Shown: positions 1 through 7,218, counted from the stretch's first letter. The stretch is DNA of 45,066 bases from Paracoccaceae bacterium (GCA_030148745.1 JASBSV010000030.1:1-45066), one strand, 5' to 3'. A program made the numbers and translations. The notes: generated by a model not told the origin, from the letters alone.

Positions 1-813
1 AAGCCCTGCGATTTCCGAGCGGCGAGCGCCCGTCAGAACAAGCAGGCGAACGAGGTCCACGCTGTGACGGTCAGCGCGGTTCTTGGCTCCAGCCCGAGCT
101 GTGGTTAGCGCATTCCAAACTACGCCCACCTTGTCGCGCTCGATGTAGCGCTGCGTCCGGGTGCCGAGTTTTGCCCAGTGGTCGTGGAGCGCGTCGGTTG
201 GGGTGTAAAGGATGAGGGGGCTACCATCGGCTTGCCGATACTGGCGGCTAGCGAACTTGATCAGCAACCGCAGGACGGTCATAGCGCTGTTGGCGCTGGC
301 CGGTGCCCCGCGTTTCCCGTCGATACCCTTCTGGACGATCTCGCGGTGACGTTTGACCACCATGTCGGCGGTGATGCTGGCGATGGGCAGTCCCTTCCAC
401 TCAGCAAGGCTCTTATCGACGTGGCGCTGGTATTCGTCCTTCGTCTTCTGCTTCAGCTTACCCGGCCGGTCGAGATACGCTCGGCAGGTCTCTGCCAGAG
501 TCACCCCTGCGGCTTCCTCCGCCTTGGCCGCTTCAACCGCCGCCTTCTTCTCGGCGTTCGGGTTGATCCCGTCACGCATCTGCTGGAGGATGCTCTGTGC
601 CTTGCGGCGAGCTTGGTCCTCGGTGAACAGACCGTGACGACCGACTGTTGTGATGACGGCCTTTCCATGAACGCGTCCTTGAGCGACGTAGGCGCGAACA
701 CCCGTCGCCGTGACGCGGAGGCCATAGCCCGCCAGCCTTTCGTCCCAGTGAATCTCATAACCCTTTGCGGGCGGCTCAACACCTTCAACGAAGGTCTTTG
801 TTAACTTCGGCAT
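1..813 (-). CDS. Tyrosine recombinase / phage-type integrase, C-terminus beyond the window
   Basis: Site-specific recombinase for integration and excision of a mobile element. The minus-strand frame opens at the ATG whose complement is 811-813 and stays open to base 1, giving 271 codons. The N-terminus (MPKLTKTFVEGVEPP, then DERLAGYGLRVT) resembles the arm-binding domain of P4-type integrases (DUF4102-like). Residues of about 105-200 resemble the core-binding helical domain. The last visible residues include LTGARRSEIAGL, the box I motif with the first catalytic Arg. The remaining catalytic residues (HxxR and Tyr) lie outside the window. The gene starts about 160 bases from a tRNA 3' fragment, the usual place for an integrase next to its attachment site. 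The longest plus-strand ORF here is only its shadow. Family is confident; the element type is not known. Confidence 0.9.
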   Translation of the reverse strand, partial: MPKLTKTFVEGVEPPAKGYEIHWDERLAGYGLRVTATGVRAYVAQGRVHGKAVITTVGRHGLFTEDQARRKAQSILQQMRDGINPNAEKKAAVEAAKAEEAAGVTLAETCRAYLDRPGKLKQKTKDEYQRHVDKSLAEWKGLPIASITADMVVKRHREIVQKGIDGKRGAPASANSAMTVLRLLIKFASRQYRQADGSPLILYTPTDALHDHWAKLGTRTQRYIERDKVGVVWNALTTARAGAKNRADRHSVDLVRLLVLTGARRSEIAGL

Positions 814-827
814 AGCGCTCTCCTTGG

Positions 828-858
828 CTAGCGTGCTAGCACCATGCAAGCACGCTAG
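828..858. repeat. Perfect 10-bp inverted repeat upstream of the integrase
   Basis: CTAGCGTGCT at 828-837 is perfectly inverted at 849-858 around an 11-base spacer. Related words recur between here and the tRNA fragment: GTGCTAGC at 833-840 and again at 941-948, CCTAGG at 864-869 and again at 948-953. Repeated short words between an integrase start codon and its attachment core are typical of integrase or excisionase arm-binding sites, or of an integrase autoregulatory operator. The repeats are seen directly; the role is inferred. Confidence 0.6.
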
Positions 859-971
859 GACCGCCTAGGACATTCTCGCACTATCCCGCAATACTATCAA
901 CCTATTGATTTTTAACAATTATACTAGCTGTCGCTATCTTGTGCTAGCCTAGGCGATGACGGCAGGTGCAC

Positions 972-1017
972 ACTTTTAATCAGTGGGTCGCAGGTTCGAA
1001 TCCTGCACGGCTCACCA
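972..1017 (+). other. tRNA-Lys(TTT) 3' fragment: attachment-site remnant
   Basis: The segment contains the anticodon loop with TTT, the 3' anticodon strand, a full T arm (GGTTCGAATCC in its loop region), the 3' acceptor strand CGGCTCA and an encoded CCA. The 5' half is missing: no TGAGCCG partner for the acceptor occurs in the 76 bases a full tRNA would need. This is therefore not a functional tRNA gene but the copy of the 3' end left by element integration. The intact tRNA-Lys would be at the other end of the element, left of the window. The 267 bases from 1018 to the next gene hold nothing I recognise. Confidence 0.85.
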
Positions 1018-1284
1018 CTGACTTCAAAGACTTTTATAGATGTTGTGGATGGGCCGAGGCTCGGACCGGGCTCTATTCCGCTTTGGGCGCGATAGGTCGC
1101 TTTAGATTTCCAGCTAGCCTGCCTGAAAGCGAATCTCTGGCAACTGATATTCCAGTAGATGAAATCCACCTGCACCAATACACTTGCCCGGAACGCCGAT
1201 CGCGAGATCGCTCGGCCCGGTAAAATGTTCCTCTGGTGTTACGCCGCTGCGGCCGTGTAGCAGAACCCGTTCAACAGCGATGGA

Positions 1285-1581
1285 TCACCCCTTGGCGGCG
1301 AGCCAGCCGTTTGTGCCGCCCTCAAGCCAGAGCGCACCGGGGTGACCTTCCCTACAAAGCAGTTCCGCACCAGAAGCTGAGCGGCCTCCGCCCTTGCCGC
1401 AGATCGTGACAGGGATCTTGCCTGCCGGAATATCGCCCAGGTGGTCTTCAAGTTCGGCAAGGGGAACGTGCACGGCACCTTTCACATGCGCGCTGGCGTA
1501 GTCTTCTGCGTCACGCACGTCGATCAGATAGTAGCGATCGGGATCTTCGAACAGCGCTTTGAGCGTCAACATCTTAGCCAT
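1285..1581 (-). CDS. Small rhodanese-domain protein with an enlarged active-site loop
   Basis: A 98-residue single rhodanese domain. YLIDVRDAEDY (residues 18-28) and GAVHVPLAEL (35-44) are the usual rhodanese segments, and the C-terminal WLEGGTNGWL is typical. The catalytic Cys61 lies in CGKGGGRS, so five residues separate Cys and Arg67. Sulfurtransferases normally have four, and CX5R loops are the Cdc25/Acr2 phosphatase and arsenate-reductase length. It may therefore act on a larger anion, or simply be a variant persulfide carrier. Its start codon overlaps the stop of the upstream DsrE-like gene by one base (TGATG), so the two are translated from one message and probably share sulfur-relay chemistry. 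Confidence 0.85.
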   Translation of the reverse strand: MAKMLTLKALFEDPDRYYLIDVRDAEDYASAHVKGAVHVPLAELEDHLGDIPAGKIPVTICGKGGGRSASGAELLCREGHPGALWLEGGTNGWLAAKG

Positions 1582-1934
1582 CAGAACACCAGCACCTTGT
1601 CTGCGACCAGCGTCGCGTTGGAAAGTTCGTCCATGGTCGAACGCTTTGCGCCTTCGATCATCTCGTCAGGCGTCAGGCCCCGGGCGTCCATGCAGGTGCC
1701 ACACATCAGCACGCGCCCCTTGGCGGTGATCACGCGGCGGAGCATCCGTTCAAGGTTATAATATCCATCCGGTGTCTTCTGCCCCGCCTTGGCGCAGGTG
1801 ACCGCATCAGCCATCAGAAAGACGGTTACCTCACCTTCTGCGTCATTCTTTGCCAGAGCATGAGCCAGACGCAGACCGTTGAAGTTACGCTCGGTCCCAT
1901 AGGGGGGCTCGTTCAGGATCATAAGATGTTTCAT
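1581..1934 (-). CDS. DsrE/DsrF-like protein
   Basis: A 117-residue DsrE-family protein. The beginning (MKHLMILNEPPYGTE, then NGLRLAHALAK) and the central VTVFLMADAV match the family fold of small sulfur-handling subunits. Two cysteines close together in MCGTCMDARG (about residues 77-86) are likely sulfur-binding. DsrE-like proteins pass persulfide sulfur between partners such as rhodaneses and TusA. The downstream overlapping rhodanese supports such a pair here. It is the first gene of the minus-strand unit; an AT-rich inverted repeat 140 bases upstream is a candidate operator. The substrate cannot be told from sequence. Confidence 0.85.
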   Translation of the reverse strand: MKHLMILNEPPYGTERNFNGLRLAHALAKNDAEGEVTVFLMADAVTCAKAGQKTPDGYYNLERMLRRVITAKGRVLMCGTCMDARGLTPDEMIEGAKRSTMDELSNATLVADKVLVF

Positions 1935-2071
1935 CTGGGGTTCTCACCTTGTTGCGTGCGGCCTCGGCCCAACAGAGGGGCGGCAAGTGGCCGTGTGATC
2001 TTGGACGATATGATCATTTCGCACGGGCGCGCGCTGCGGACAGAGGTATCAAAGACGCGGGACTCACCATC

Positions 2072-2091
2072 ATTCAATATATCACTTGAAT
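2072..2091. promoter_or_regulatory. Inverted repeat ATTCAA-N8-TTGAAT, candidate repressor operator
   Basis: Perfect 6-bp arms at 2072-2077 and 2086-2091 lie in the only strongly AT-rich patch of the 314-base gap between the DsrE-like gene and the DUF502 gene. Thiol or persulfide sensors of the ArsR family (SqrR/BigR type) control rhodanese-type operons in related bacteria through AT-rich ATTC...GAAT dyads. The spacing here (ATTC-N12-GAAT) differs from the shorter one I recall for SqrR, so regulator assignment is only a suggestion. The rest of the gap shows nothing clear. Confidence 0.35.
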
Positions 2092-2248
2092 AATGTATCG
2101 TTCTGGGAGGCCCGGTGTCAAGCTGCGCCCGGACAGCTGGGCCCTGGCCACATATCTTGCTGTTCAGGCCGCCCCCGGATTAACGCCTTCTGCTTGTGCC
2201 TTGTGCTGATATAAGGGGACAGTTCCCTAAGCGCGGCGGGTTTGTTCC

Positions 2249-2962
2249 ATGCGGTTTGTTTCGTATTTCTGGCAAAAGGGGGTGGTGAGCGCCTTTCTGA
2301 CCGGGCTTTTCGTATTGCTGCCGGTCATTCTGACGCTGCTGATCATCGAATGGCTGGTGGCCAAGCTTAGCTCGTCCTTGGGGCCGGGGACGGTTCTGGG
2401 CGATCTTCTGACCTCGGGCGGGGTGGCTTTTGTGGGCCCCAAGCATCAGATACTGGCCTTCTGGCTGGGTGCGGGTTTTGCGATATTCGGCGTCTGGGCA
2501 CTTGGCGTCGTCGTCAAGGCGCAGGCCAAGCGCAAGCTGGCCGATCTGATCGATGCATTGTTCTCGCGGGTGCCGCTGGTCAAGACCATCTATCGCCCGG
2601 TCAGTCAGGTGGTGCGCCTTTTGAACACCGACGACACCGAGGAATTCAAGGGTATGTCGGTTGTCATGTGCCGCTTTGGCGGTGAAACCGGCGCCGAGGT
2701 TCTGGCGCTGCTGACCAACCCTTCGGTCTATGAAATCAACGGCAAGCGGCGGCAGCTGGTCTATTTGCCAACCTCGCCCCTGCCGATGACGGGGGGCCTT
2801 GTCTTTGTCGCCGAAAACTGTGTCGAGCCGATGCCGGGCATGGATGTGGACGATCTGATGAAGATCTATCTGTCGCTGGGCGCGCTGATGCCGCTGGACC
2901 AGACAGAGGCCCTGAAACGGGTGCCGAGAACCCCGATTGAAAAGGTGCCGGTCGTCGATTAG
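2249..2962 (+). CDS. DUF502 family inner-membrane protein
   Basis: A 237-residue membrane protein of unknown biochemical function. Two hydrophobic segments are visible: about residues 12-38 (VVSAFLTGLFVLLPVILTLL) and about 69-91 (ILAFWLGAGFAIFGVWALGV). A basic linker follows, then the family-typical stretch FSRVPLVKTIYRPVSQVV. The soluble C-terminal half carries the LVYLPTSPLPMTGGLVFV block conserved in DUF502. Length is normal for the family. The DedA gene begins 29 bases after the stop and is probably cotranscribed. The start is the first ATG with a purine-rich upstream region. Confidence 0.85.
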   Translation: MRFVSYFWQKGVVSAFLTGLFVLLPVILTLLIIEWLVAKLSSSLGPGTVLGDLLTSGGVAFVGPKHQILAFWLGAGFAIFGVWALGVVVKAQAKRKLADLIDALFSRVPLVKTIYRPVSQVVRLLNTDDTEEFKGMSVVMCRFGGETGAEVLALLTNPSVYEINGKRRQLVYLPTSPLPMTGGLVFVAENCVEPMPGMDVDDLMKIYLSLGALMPLDQTEALKRVPRTPIEKVPVVD

Positions 2963-2991
2963 GTCTTGCCCTGACGAACAGGAGCCCGGAT

Positions 2992-3591
2992 TTGAATTTC
3001 ACATCCTATTTCAGCCCGCTGATCGCCCAATACGGGCTGGTGGCGGTATTTTCGATCGTGGGTATGGAATCGCTGGGCCTGCCGCTTCCGGGTGAGACTG
3101 TGATCATTCTGGCCTCGGGCCTGGCGGGCGGCGGGCAGATGAACATTTATGCGGTTGCCTTCGTGGCTTTTCTGGCGGCTGTGGTCGGGGATAATATCGG
3201 TTATCTGATTGGCCGGAAATTCGGCCGCCCGGCAATAGCCAAATACGGTCAGCGCATCTGGATCACCGAAGAGAAAATGGCCCGCGCCGAAGCTATCATT
3301 CAAAAACGCGGGCCGATCATCGTGGTGATGGCCCGTTTCATCGTGCTGCTGCGCCAACTGAACGGGCTTGCCGCCGGAACCGGCGGAATGCATTGGCTGA
3401 CTTTCGTGGTTGCTAATGCAATCGGCGCCGCGCTTTGGGTCGGGCTTTGGTCAACACTGGCCTATCAATTCGGCCATTCGGTTTCGATCCTGCCGTTTAT
3501 CTGGCACCATCTGGGCCTGATCGCGATGCTGACAATTCCGGTATTGATAGTGGCAATGATTTATATCTATTTCCGCCACATTCGTGAATGA
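2992..3591 (+). CDS. DedA family membrane protein (SNARE-associated / VTT domain)
   Basis: A 199-residue protein of the DedA family, whose members act in envelope lipid homeostasis, some as undecaprenyl-phosphate or phospholipid flippases. Family motifs are intact: ESLGLPLPGE (acidic residue and Pro-Gly-Glu, residues about 26-35), GDNIGYLIGRKFGR (about 66-79) and ARFIVLLRQLNGLAAG (about 112-127, with the RF-x4-R pattern). Four or more hydrophobic segments follow, and the C-terminus is hydrophobic with a basic end. The start is a TTG at 2992 preceded by GGAG at 2981-2984; no ATG occurs before the conserved region. It follows the DUF502 gene by 29 bases. Confidence 0.88.
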   Translation: MNFTSYFSPLIAQYGLVAVFSIVGMESLGLPLPGETVIILASGLAGGGQMNIYAVAFVAFLAAVVGDNIGYLIGRKFGRPAIAKYGQRIWITEEKMARAEAIIQKRGPIIVVMARFIVLLRQLNGLAAGTGGMHWLTFVVANAIGAALWVGLWSTLAYQFGHSVSILPFIWHHLGLIAMLTIPVLIVAMIYIYFRHIRE

Positions 3592-3646
3592 TATTTCCGC
3601 TCGCGCGCGTATCAAGCCGCAATAATTTTCTGTCCAAATAGATGAT

Positions 3647-3672
3647 GGCCAGCGCGGTTTCCCACGCTGGCC
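3647..3672. terminator. Hairpin between convergent genes
   Basis: GGCCAGCG at 3647-3654 is perfectly inverted at 3665-3672 around a 10-base loop. It sits 55 bases past the DedA stop and 38 bases past the stop of the oppositely oriented PRC-barrel gene, so it could end either transcript. There is no good T-tract on either side, so it is a weak intrinsic terminator. Confidence 0.5.
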
Positions 3673-3709
3673 AAAATAAACGGACAGCATACTCGTTAAG
3701 TTGAAAGTC

Positions 3710-4621
3710 TTAGCCTTTGTATTCAGGCTGGGCTTTCAATGCTTCTTTGCTGGCGTCAATATAAACGCGGAATTCCTTACCATCTTGCGAGCGAAGGATA
3801 TTCAGCTCTTTGAAGGTCACGGCCACCGGGTGTTCGCCGATGCCAAGGAAACCGCCAACGTCGATGACAACCTTCTTGACCTTGCCGTTGTCGTCGAGGA
3901 TCAGCTTGGACACTTCGCCGACATCTTCGTCATTGATGCCGTAAACGCGCGCGCCGATCAGATTCTTGGAGGTCAGCTCAACCGGCTTGGTCTGGGTATA
4001 CCCTTCGCGCTGAACGTCCGGGCGCGTCAGGAACGGGCGTTTGTCAGCACCGTTATTCGCATTGGCATTTGCGTTTGCGTTCGCATTGGCATTTGCGTTC
4101 GAATTGGTGTCGGCGTTGGTCGAAGCATCAGCTTTCACTTCGGCCTTGTCGTCCTTTTCACCCTGGGCCTGATCTTCCTTCATGTCGTCATCCATGCGCT
4201 TGAAGGTCGTCGCGTCTTTCAGCGTGGCCTCGGAAGCGTTGATGACAAGGAAGTAATCACCCTTGTTATCCTTTTCCTGAACGAAATGGATCTGGCTCAT
4301 GTCGACGGCGACATCTTTTTCGCCGATCCCGAGGAACCCACCAACACCGATGATCACGGCGCCGACTTTGCCGTCGCGGGTCAGAATGACGTCATTGACT
4401 TCACCAATATCATTCCAGTTTTTCTGGGTTTCCGCCGTTGCGGTCATATTTGCATCAAAGGATTGATCGGTTGCATAAACGCGCTTACCGATCAATTCGG
4501 TAGCGAAAACACTTGTCGATTCCTGAAATTGGTAATCAATGACTGGTTGCGAATTCGTCTGGGCATAAGCGGTCGTACCCAGCACCAGAGCGGTGGCAGC
4601 CGTAGCTAAAAAGCGTTTCAT
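3710..4621 (-). CDS. Exported protein with two PRC-barrel domains joined by an Asn-Ala repeat
   Basis: A 303-residue secreted or periplasmic protein. A signal peptide (MKRFLATAATALVLGTTAYA) precedes the first PRC-barrel domain (about residues 40-130, with IGKRVYA, IGEVNDVIL and VGGFLGIGEKDVAV). A charged stretch and an (Asn-Ala)n low-complexity linker come next (about 165-190). A second PRC-barrel follows (about 215-300, with LIGARVYG, VGEVSKLIL and VGGFLGIGEHPVAV). The two domains look like an internal duplication, since both carry VGGFLGIGE. PRC-barrels bind ligands or partners; exported forms are common general-stress genes in alphaproteobacteria. A perfect EcfG promoter lies 50 bases upstream of the ATG, so stress induction is predicted. 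The precise function is unknown. Confidence 0.85.
   Translation of the reverse strand: MKRFLATAATALVLGTTAYAQTNSQPVIDYQFQESTSVFATELIGKRVYATDQSFDANMTATAETQKNWNDIGEVNDVILTRDGKVGAVIIGVGGFLGIGEKDVAVDMSQIHFVQEKDNKGDYFLVINASEATLKDATTFKRMDDDMKEDQAQGEKDDKAEVKADASTNADTNSNANANANANANANANNGADKRPFLTRPDVQREGYTQTKPVELTSKNLIGARVYGINDEDVGEVSKLILDDNGKVKKVVIDVGGFLGIGEHPVAVTFKELNILRSQDGKEFRVYIDASKEALKAQPEYKG
4055..4104. repeat. Low-complexity tandem repeat encoding the Asn-Ala linker
   Basis: Six-base units of the type GCATTG/GCATTT/GCGTTT repeat here. The block beginning TCGCATTGGC recurs with a 24-base period (about 4057 and 4081). It encodes the alternating Asn-Ala linker of the PRC-barrel protein on the minus strand. 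Unit number could vary by replication slippage in multiples of six without breaking the frame. Confidence 0.75.
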
Positions 4622-4671
4622 AATTCACTCCACTAGTTTAATTGATCGCGTCAGTTGCGATACATTGAATG

Positions 4672-4696
4672 AACGCCGGCTGATGAAGTGAGTTCC
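4672..4696 (-). promoter_or_regulatory. EcfG promoter, exact match (GGAAC-N16-CGTT), for the PRC-barrel gene
   Basis: On the minus strand the -35 GGAAC is at 4696-4692 and the -10 CGTT at 4675-4672, separated by 16 bases. The PRC-barrel start codon is 50 bases downstream at 4621. The match to the alphaproteobacterial general-stress sigma consensus is exact. Confidence 0.8.
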
Positions 4697-4717
4697 CGGA
4701 AAAATACGCCGTTTATG

Positions 4718-5803
4718 TCATATGACATTCCTGCCGTTGGCTTTTTCCGATAATTGATTGCGCGCGCTCAGAAAATTTCCGAGCGTCGAAAGGCTTTCGA
4801 CATTATCGCAAATGACTTTCAGCACAACTAGAATAGGCACCGCCATCAAAGCGCCGGGTACGCCCCATAGCCAGGCCCAGAAAATAACGGTCAGAAATAC
4901 CGAAACTGTGTTCAGCTCCATCCGGCGGCCCAGAAGATAGGGCGTGATCAGCTGCCCCTCAATCGTGGTCAGGGTCAGATAGGTCAGCGGCACCAGCGAG
5001 GCGTAATAAAGATTGTCGAAACTGATGATCGCAAAAGCCCCGACCAGAAAGGCGCCGATCACCGCCCCCAGATAGGGCAGGTAATTGAAGGAAAAGGCGA
5101 CGACCCCCCAGATATAAAAATAGGGAACGCCCAGAGCATAAAGCGCCAGAGCGACCGCCAGCCCAAGACCGGCATTAATAAATGTGATTGACAAAAGATA
5201 GCGCGAGATGCGCCGTTCCACATCATAAACAATACGCAGGACACGCTTTTTATCCTGCATTCTTGGAAAAGCCTCGACCAGTTTGGCGTAAAACAAATCG
5301 CCCGAGGCAAGGATGATCAGCGCCAGAAACATGCCCACCGCAAGCGATGTGCCGAAATTGGCCAGATTGCTAATGGTGTTTGACAGGATCCCCGGCTCTT
5401 TGACGACCACCTTGGGGACGTTCTTGGCGGTGGAATCGGTGATCTCGTCGACTTTTTGCGTGGCGTCCTTGACCGCTTCGACCGAGCGGGCGACCGATGA
5501 GAGTTTGACGCGCAGCTGCGAAGTAAGCTGCGGCGCGTCATGGACCCAGCCGGAAACGACACCGCCCATGAAATAAGCGCCCACACCGCCCGCAGCCGCC
5601 AGAGACAGGATCAGCGCAAAGGCGGTTATCGGCGGCATGATCCCGACCCGCTGCGCGGCGCGCACAAGCGGGCTGAGCGTGAGCGAAAGCAGCATGGCCA
5701 ACACAATGGGAAGAACGACTTCTTTGGCGTAAGAGATGGTCGCAAAGACCATCAAAAGCAAAATGACCGTCAGGATCTGACGGATCTTTCCAAGGTCGTC
5801 CAT
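4718..5803 (-). CDS. AI-2E family transporter (PerM/UPF0118 type permease)
   Basis: A 361-residue polytopic membrane protein. The N-terminal pair of hydrophobic segments (about 10-50, including VVLPIVLAMLLSLTLSPLV) is followed by an amphipathic extracytoplasmic region (about 85-150). A dense hydrophobic C-terminal half includes NYLPYLGAVIGAFLVG and ends with the family motif ITPYLLGRRMELNTV. The family includes the AI-2 exporter TqsA and Na+/H+ antiporters, so the substrate is not predictable. It starts 51 bases after the csbD-like stop on the same strand, with a hairpin-forming GC-rich stretch (about 5821-5845) between. It may be expressed by read-through from the csbD EcfG promoter. Confidence 0.85.
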   Translation of the reverse strand: MDDLGKIRQILTVILLLMVFATISYAKEVVLPIVLAMLLSLTLSPLVRAAQRVGIMPPITAFALILSLAAAGGVGAYFMGGVVSGWVHDAPQLTSQLRVKLSSVARSVEAVKDATQKVDEITDSTAKNVPKVVVKEPGILSNTISNLANFGTSLAVGMFLALIILASGDLFYAKLVEAFPRMQDKKRVLRIVYDVERRISRYLLSITFINAGLGLAVALALYALGVPYFYIWGVVAFSFNYLPYLGAVIGAFLVGAFAIISFDNLYYASLVPLTYLTLTTIEGQLITPYLLGRRMELNTVSVFLTVIFWAWLWGVPGALMAVPILVVLKVICDNVESLSTLGNFLSARNQLSEKANGRNVI

Positions 5804-5854
5804 ACACTATCCCCTAAACAGGACCGGCCCCTTGCGGGACCGGCCACACAGGCC

Positions 5855-6052
5855 TCAGAGCCGGCTGAGCCAATCGTCGATTTCCTGTTCGACCTCTTCC
5901 TTGGTTTTACCATAGCGTTCCTGAATTTTGCCCGACAGCTGTTTGCGGTCGCCTTCGACAACATCCAGATCGTCATTGGTCAGCTTGCCCCATTCCTTCT
6001 GGGCGCCGCCCTTGAATTGTTCCCATTTGCCTTGGATCTGGTTCCAGTTCAT
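5855..6052 (-). CDS. CsbD family stress protein
   Basis: A 65-residue hydrophilic protein. MNWNQIQGKWEQFKG at the N-terminus and a Gly-Lys-Ile-Gln-Glu-Arg-Tyr-Gly block are the hallmark of CsbD, a general-stress protein of unknown biochemical role. The start at 6052 is fixed by the strong ribosome binding sequence AGAGGTG just upstream and by the family N-terminus; the longer open frame above it is not coding. A perfect EcfG promoter lies 57 bases upstream. The neighbouring AI-2E transporter follows on the same strand. Confidence 0.93.
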   Translation of the reverse strand: MNWNQIQGKWEQFKGGAQKEWGKLTNDDLDVVEGDRKQLSGKIQERYGKTKEEVEQEIDDWLSRL

Positions 6053-6108
6053 CACGTCACCTCTTTGTTTACGTGGCGGCCCGCGCCATGCGGCCCGTTC
6101 CTGATGTA

Positions 6109-6133
6109 AACGGCGCAGGGCGCATTTGGTTCC
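6109..6133 (-). promoter_or_regulatory. EcfG promoter, exact match (GGAAC-N16-CGTT), for csbD
   Basis: Minus-strand -35 GGAAC at 6133-6129 and -10 CGTT at 6112-6109 with a 16-base spacer. It points at the CsbD gene. Its -35 lies 16 bases from the -35 of a second, plus-strand EcfG promoter, so the pair is back to back. Confidence 0.85.
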
Positions 6134-6149
6134 CCGCCACGGCGCAGCG

Positions 6150-6174
6150 GGAACAAATCGCTGGCGCAGACGTT
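6150..6174 (+). promoter_or_regulatory. EcfG promoter, exact match (GGAAC-N16-CGTT), for the YihY gene
   Basis: GGAAC at 6150-6154, 16-base spacer, CGTT at 6171-6174. The expected transcription start is near 6181. This makes the first in-frame ATG at 6192 a poor start and favours 6246. Confidence 0.85.
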
Positions 6175-6245
6175 GATCCGGGCAGCGCAGATTGCATGAC
6201 AGCAGCGCGCGAAGGACCGGCCAGCAAGAACGGGGGATCCGCCAT

Positions 6246-7202
6246 ATGGATGAAATACCGAACCGTGGGCGCAATGCGACCTCACCCATGCAGATCCCTT
6301 TTCGGGGCTGGCGGGATATCGTGTTTCGCATCAAGGACGAGATTGCCGAAGATCACGTCGGCCTGATCGCGGCCGGCGTGGCCTTTTACGCGCTTCTGGC
6401 GCTGTTTCCGGCGATTACCGCACTGATCGCGATCGGCGGACTGCTGGTCGAGCCGTCGCAGATCGTCGCGCAGATGGACAGCCTGAGCCGCCTTTTGCCG
6501 CAGCAGGTGACCGCGATCGTACTGGATCAGGCGAAAAAGGTCGCCGGATCCGAGGCGGGCGGGCTTGGCCTGGCTGCGGTGCTTGGTTTTGCTCTGGCGC
6601 TTTATTCGGCGTCCAAAGGGGTTTCGAGCCTTATCGAAGGTCTGAACGTTGCCTATGACGAGCGTGAAAAGCGCGGTTTTGTGAAACTGACCCTGCTGAC
6701 GCTGGGCCTGACCTTGCTGATGGTGCTGGGGCTGATCCTTGGGATGACAATGACGCTGGCCCTGCCGGCGATGCTGGCGATTTTCAATCTGGGCCCGATG
6801 AACGAGATCGCGATCTCGGTCCTGTCGCTGATCGTGATGAGCTTGCTGACGCTGCTGGGCCTGGCGATCATCTATCGCTTTGGCCCCTCGCGGACCGACG
6901 CGCAATGGGAATGGGTGTCTATCGGGGCTCTGGTTGCCTGTTTCGGATGGATCCTCGCATCGGCAGGCTTTGCCTTTTACGTCGGCAATTTCGGTTCGTA
7001 TAACGAAAGCTTTGGCTCGCTGGCCGGAGTGATCGTACTGCTGACATGGCTGTGGCTTTCGGCCTTCATCGTCCTCTTGGGGGCCGAGATCAACGGCGAG
7101 GTCGAGGCGCAGACGCGCTTTGACACCACCATCGGTGAGCCCAAACCGATGGGCCAGCGCGGCGCGACGAAGGCCGATACGCTAGGCCGCGCCCGCGACT
7201 GA
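6246..7202 (+). CDS. YihY/virulence factor BrkB family membrane protein
   Basis: A 318-residue inner-membrane protein of the YihY/BrkB family (once misannotated as RNase BN). The family signature after the cytoplasmic start is present: a DEIAEDHVGLIAAGVAFYAL-type segment, then LFPAITALIAIGGL. Several further hydrophobic segments run to VIVLLTWLWLSAFIVLLGAEING near the C-terminus. Start 6246 was chosen because GGGGGAT lies eight bases upstream at 6232-6237. The upstream ATG at 6192 would follow the predicted EcfG transcription start by only about ten bases and has no ribosome binding site. It is divergent from csbD. Molecular function of the family is unsettled. Confidence 0.85.
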   Translation: MDEIPNRGRNATSPMQIPFRGWRDIVFRIKDEIAEDHVGLIAAGVAFYALLALFPAITALIAIGGLLVEPSQIVAQMDSLSRLLPQQVTAIVLDQAKKVAGSEAGGLGLAAVLGFALALYSASKGVSSLIEGLNVAYDEREKRGFVKLTLLTLGLTLLMVLGLILGMTMTLALPAMLAIFNLGPMNEIAISVLSLIVMSLLTLLGLAIIYRFGPSRTDAQWEWVSIGALVACFGWILASAGFAFYVGNFGSYNESFGSLAGVIVLLTWLWLSAFIVLLGAEINGEVEAQTRFDTTIGEPKPMGQRGATKADTLGRARD

Positions 7203-7218
7203 GCGTAGCCGCGCCGGC

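Noticed and set aside
178-804. Long plus-strand ORF over the integrase
   Set aside because: It is the antisense shadow of the integrase frame, has no family motif, and the minus strand shows clear integrase box I.
941-1017. Intact tRNA-Lys gene
   Set aside because: The 5' acceptor strand and D arm are absent; only the 3' part from the anticodon loop is present.
1191-1220. GGAAC at 1192 as an EcfG promoter
   Set aside because: No GTT-containing -10 box at 16 or 17 bases and no gene downstream on that strand.
924-1223. Short ORFs on both strands around the tRNA fragment
   Set aside because: They run through the tRNA remnant, have no ribosome binding site and no recognisable sequence.
4055-4104. 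CRISPR-like repeat array
   Set aside because: Units are contiguous six-base codon pairs with no spacers, and no cas genes are present.
6053-6334. N-terminal extension of the CsbD frame to 6334
   Set aside because: The extension covers both divergent EcfG promoters and is Arg/Cys-rich; AGAGGTG precedes the internal ATG at 6052.
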